In this document: positions 60,640 to 64,000 of the stretch, one piece after another
Position numbering within the stretch: the stretch's first letter is position 1
Layout of the letters: every line of letters begins with the position of its first letter
Assembly: GCA_013180625.2 (NCBI GenBank)
Contig: SNVD02007657.1
Coordinates: 186,001-250,000 of the forward strand
Reading direction: 5' to 3'
Length of the DNA: 64,000 nucleotides
DNA from: Boswellia sacra
Taxonomy: Eukaryota; Streptophyta; Magnoliopsida; Sapindales; Burseraceae
Notes under the pieces: model-generated
Told to the model about the DNA's origin: nothing
What the model saw: the letters and a program-made list of their open reading frames with translations, nothing else
The model's database searches: none
Program-made: the position numbers and the translations under genes

Positions 60640-61841
60640 GTTAGACTTTGCTGATTTTTAAAAGTTCATTTTGTTGTTGCAAAATAGTAGTCAAATTAGT
60701 AGAAACAACAGCTAAAGAATTTTGCAATTCTTTCAAAGTGGGCTTGGTGGACACTCTCAACCTCTTGGCAGGAACCTGAACTTCCTCTCCCTCTTCTTCT
60801 TCTTCTTTATCTTCCTCATCCTTAGCATCTCTTTGCTGATTTCTCACTCTTTTCATGAATCCATTAGTAATAGGAGACTTTAAAGGCTAAAAAATATGAG
60901 TATTTTCAAGCTTAATCCCATTTTTCATTAAAATGCCCATAATGAGACTTGAAAAAGGCAATCTCAAAGAGTGATTCTTAGCAGCCTGAATAATTAAATC
61001 AACAATTCAAAGACCTAGATTTATGGTCTTTCCTTTTCCTAAACAATACAAAAATTTAGATCTTTCTAAGCTCATAGTAGTTTGGTGAGAAGATGGTGTC
61101 TAATTATATCTTGCAATCTTATTCAGTCTATATTTAGGAGTTAATTTAGTTTGAGCAATTTGATCCTGATGTTTAACAGAATGGCTAGCAAGTTCTTTCT
61201 AGATTAATTTCTTAGACACATTAAGAGAGTAGATTTCATGCTTACAGGAGTCTCTAAGAAATCATTAATCACATTAGGTGAAAAATGAACGTCTTGGCCT
61301 CTATAATAAACAATGTGCTATCTTACATTAGAAGCATCATCTACATCATTATCTATGTTTACTAAAACTCTTGAATTGATGATGTAGTAGGTAATTAAAA
61401 TTGAGTTACTGATTTTGTCCACTGTTTTTCCTGAAGAATCTCTTCAAGCTGATAGGCAGCAAAGGTCTTAACTCTTATGAATCTTTCCTTCCATAGAGCC
61501 CTTTCTGATATGTGCTTATCATATCTTTGCTTGGCTTCATTTGACGCAAACTAATCATTCAAGAGGTTGAATTATTAATAAGCATTAAATTCATTGAGTT
61601 GTATGTTGTAGTCTTCACTCCTTACTTGATCATCAGTATCAAATGATTGCGAATCTTCTCGATTTTGGGTATTTGATTCATCTTGCATGTTGCTTAGATT
61701 ATTCAGATACTTAAGGTCGCCAACATCAGCTTGCATCTCTGGTTAGGATGAATGTGACTCTTTTGGTGTCGATCGTTGTGACGGTGAATCATGTAGGGCT
61801 AGTTCTATTGTTTTTTACTAAGATCGCAACTTGGGTGCCAT
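60640..61841 (-). pseudogene. Relic ORF resembling 'putative plant transposon protein'
   Basis: Minus-strand reading from an ATG at 61841 (MAPKLRS, then a stop) gives a protein-like sequence broken by several stops. Recognisable pieces in order are SNEAKQRYDKHISERALWKE, VYYRGQDVHFSPNVINDFLE, PSSHQTTMSLERSKFLYCLG, LRLPFSSLIMGILMKNGIK and the acidic DEEDKEEEEEGEEVQ followed by a coiled coil. The order and style match the plant-specific putative transposon protein domain found in degenerate LTR-retrotransposon ORFs. Function, if any, was in the transposon. It sits upstream, in its own orientation, of the LTR-like segment at 58690-59795, which suggests one non-autonomous element. Confidence 0.55.
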
Positions 61842-62441
61842 GAATGTTGATTGAAGCTGCAAGATATAGAACTCTAAAGAGGATTTTGAGTTTTATTTTA
61901 AAGAAAGTTAAAACGAAATAAAAGGAAATAAAGGATAATGAACAAAAATCCTAACAAAATTAAGCTAACATAATTTAAGGCTCCCCTTCAAATTATGATT
62001 TTTAATTTTCAAAATTGTCTTAAGAAACTAAATCACACTTATTTAGAATTGAATGAAATTAATGCAAGATTGAATTATGTAAGTCCTACTACTAATACAC
62101 AATTTCAAATTTTTAAACCTCTTTACTGATGTGTCTTCATTGAACACATGGAATAATAACAAGAAATTACATAGCTGAGTTAGATAGAAAAATTTAAAAA
62201 CACACAATTGGAATAGTTAACACATACATGACTAAGGCATCCTAACATCATATGGTTTATTTTAACAAAGGATAAGAAAAGTTGATAAAAAAAGATTAAT
62301 TAGCTTTAATAGTTGATTCCTTACGAAATATAATTTAATCAAGTGATCAATCTCAGCATATCTCCAAAATACACAGAAATTAACCTCAATTGAATTTAAA
62401 ACAAAATATAGTAGCTCCACACATCTATGGTGTTAGCCTTT
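61842..62441. other. AT-rich DNA between two retrotransposon-like segments
   Basis: Probably the untranslated leader of the relic to its left. No primer-binding site complementary to initiator tRNA-Met was recognised. Confidence 0.3.
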
Positions 62442-64000
62442 TGTAGACACTTGATTTTTGAGCATGAGGATGAAAAATGGATGAGTGTTGATAAAGGTGA
62501 AATGACCAAGTGGCCCTTGAAGGAAAAGAAAGGCGTGCTAAGGTGAAGAATCAAGAAGTTTAGAAAATTGACTCTTGACTTTGAAAATTCACTCAAATTA
62601 ATGTAGAAAGAATCCGATAATGAGCCATAGACATTACAAAGCTACGTAGATCTAGTTTTCATTTAATTTTGTAGATTGTAAATCGGAGTTGCACTCGAAG
62701 ACTTATGTGCGATTGAACAAATAAAGGTCAGGATGGACTACACATGAGAAACCAAGAGAAAAAAAGGGAAGACGACCACCATCGGCTAGTTGTGGGGGAA
62801 CCATTGGCTGACTATCGTACCACTTGCCAGAGGTTTATCCACAGTCAGCCAACACTCCCACCACTAGCTCATGGTTGATTGCAAAGTTTTGGAAATTTTC
62901 ATTTCCAACCTTCCTTGTTTGATTCTTTCCTTCCTTTTTCACTTGCACCCTTACACTATATAAACACCTCTCTAGCTCACTTCAAAAGCATCCAGAAATC
63001 TCTTCTCTTCTTCTAAGATATACTTGTGAGAATTTGAAGGAGCCTTTAGTTAATATTTTTAGGTGTTTTTATTACTCTAAACTCGAAAAGGATACGTCCT
63101 GAGAGCAATTCTCTCTTCTTCCTTCTATTTTTTTCTTTATTTTTCTTGCTCTAGAATAAGCTTGTCTAGGTTTATTTTTGCTTAGAATAAGCATGATTAG
63201 GATTTATTTTGATGCCTAGATTCATTTTTAGGCTTATTATAAATTGTTTTAATCTTTTTTTTTTTTGCAAGAAGAATAAGCGTGTCAAGGTAAGCGCTCT
63301 ATCCCTTCCTTATTTAGAATCATGATTTGGATTTTATTTGATGTTCAAAATCATGCTTAAGAGCACATGATTAGAATCATGCTAGGAATCAAATTTATAA
63401 ATGCTTTAAATTATGCTAGGAAATAGCATAAAATTAGGAAAGAATTGTCTGCTTTGCTTGATTGATTGAATTGGGCTATAATAGCCATGTTTTGCCATGG
63501 TTGATGTAATTAGGTTAGAAATGCGCTATTTAGAATTGCTATGATCAATTGAATTATGCTAGAATTGCTATAAATAAGCTACAATGTCATTATAGAATTA
63601 TGAAATATGGGAAGAATTGTCATGATTAAGTTTATGGATTTATTTAGAATTTTTTTATTGATTTGTTATGAATTTATGAATATGCTATGATTAGAAACTT
63701 CATGAATGTATGATGCTATGAAGTGGTGATGGACTCACATTTGATGGTGAGGGACCATCACTTAGAATGAATGAATGAATATATATTAATGATACCATGA
63801 AGAAACTTGATAAACATTGAATAGACTCACATATGTTGGCAAGGAATTTATTATTTATTGAGTCTCGAATTGATTATTTATATTGAATATATGATTTACA
63901 TGAATGTTATGATTGAATACTAAGAGTGTTTAGAAATGTTAAATAACAAATGGATGTAATCCTATCCGCTTATTGCCTATGTTTGCAATGAATGTAATAT
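62442..64000 (+). mobile_element. Possible LTR running off the window edge
   Basis: The segment starts TGTAGACACTTG. About 515 bp in, a strong TATA box (CACTATATAAACACC, 62955-62969) is followed by a C/T-rich leader, as in Ty3-type LTR promoters. No coding sequence was recognised up to the window end, and the right boundary is not visible. It could equally be a non-LTR promoter region. Confidence 0.3.

Noticed and set aside
60277..60654. 125-codon ORF rich in Val, Ala, Gly and Thr
   Set aside because: Low-complexity GTAGTT/GCAGTT-type repeats open both strands. It lies beside the retrotransposon relic and has no recognisable domain.

Overview
The window is nuclear DNA from a eudicot plant: AT-rich intergenic space, multi-exon genes with GT..AG introns, plant-only families (WRKY, CrRLK1L kinase, PsbW, DRIP-type RING ligase), and plant transposons. 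I cannot name the species. Seven gene models look intact. From left to right they are a group IId WRKY factor (-), an ANXUR/FERONIA-type receptor kinase (-), a DUF1685 protein (+), an ankyrin-TPR co-chaperone-like protein (+), a PRA1 family protein (+), prefoldin subunit 4 (-) and a DRIP-type RING E3 ligase (-). A small secreted Cys-rich peptide gene lies near the left edge (about 1.1 kb), and a decayed psbW copy lies near 57 kb.

The gene order recalls Arabidopsis blocks. From memory, and not checked here, these are WRKY39-ANX1-DUF1685-TPR10 on chromosome 3, PRA1.E-PFD4 on chromosome 1, and PSBW-DRIP2 on chromosome 2. The window therefore seems to hold conserved ancestral neighbourhoods, with gaps filled by transposons.

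Region 1-5 kb holds a possible solo LTR, the peptide gene and the WRKY gene. Region 5-13.8 kb has no recognisable gene. It carries two non-autonomous hAT-like elements with 8-bp target duplications, a 1.1-kb fold-back element with a duplicated end, and microsatellites. Region 13.8-44.2 kb is the gene-dense part. Region 44-48 kb is intergenic and contains a Tourist-like MITE.

Region 48.4-55.3 kb is the most striking part. A hAT-type element with a near-perfect 8-bp target duplication is interrupted by a 6.1-kb CACTA-type element. The CACTA element carries intron-containing exon fragments of four unrelated host genes, all on the minus strand and each in its own original exon order: Midasin/MDN1, COP9 signalosome subunit CSN1, an O-fucosyltransferase-family protein and RACK1. 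At least one further exon-like piece is unidentified. Frameshifts and a stop codon show that the captured pieces do not encode the original proteins. No transposase is recognisable, so this looks like a non-autonomous Pack-CACTA.

Region 55.3-64 kb holds a pair of small fold-back MITEs, the psbW relic, a minus-oriented LTR-retrotransposon relic with a decayed 'putative plant transposon protein'-like ORF, and a possible second LTR running to the window edge. All exon boundaries were inferred by eye from splice consensus, reading frame and family resemblance, with no transcript or database support.
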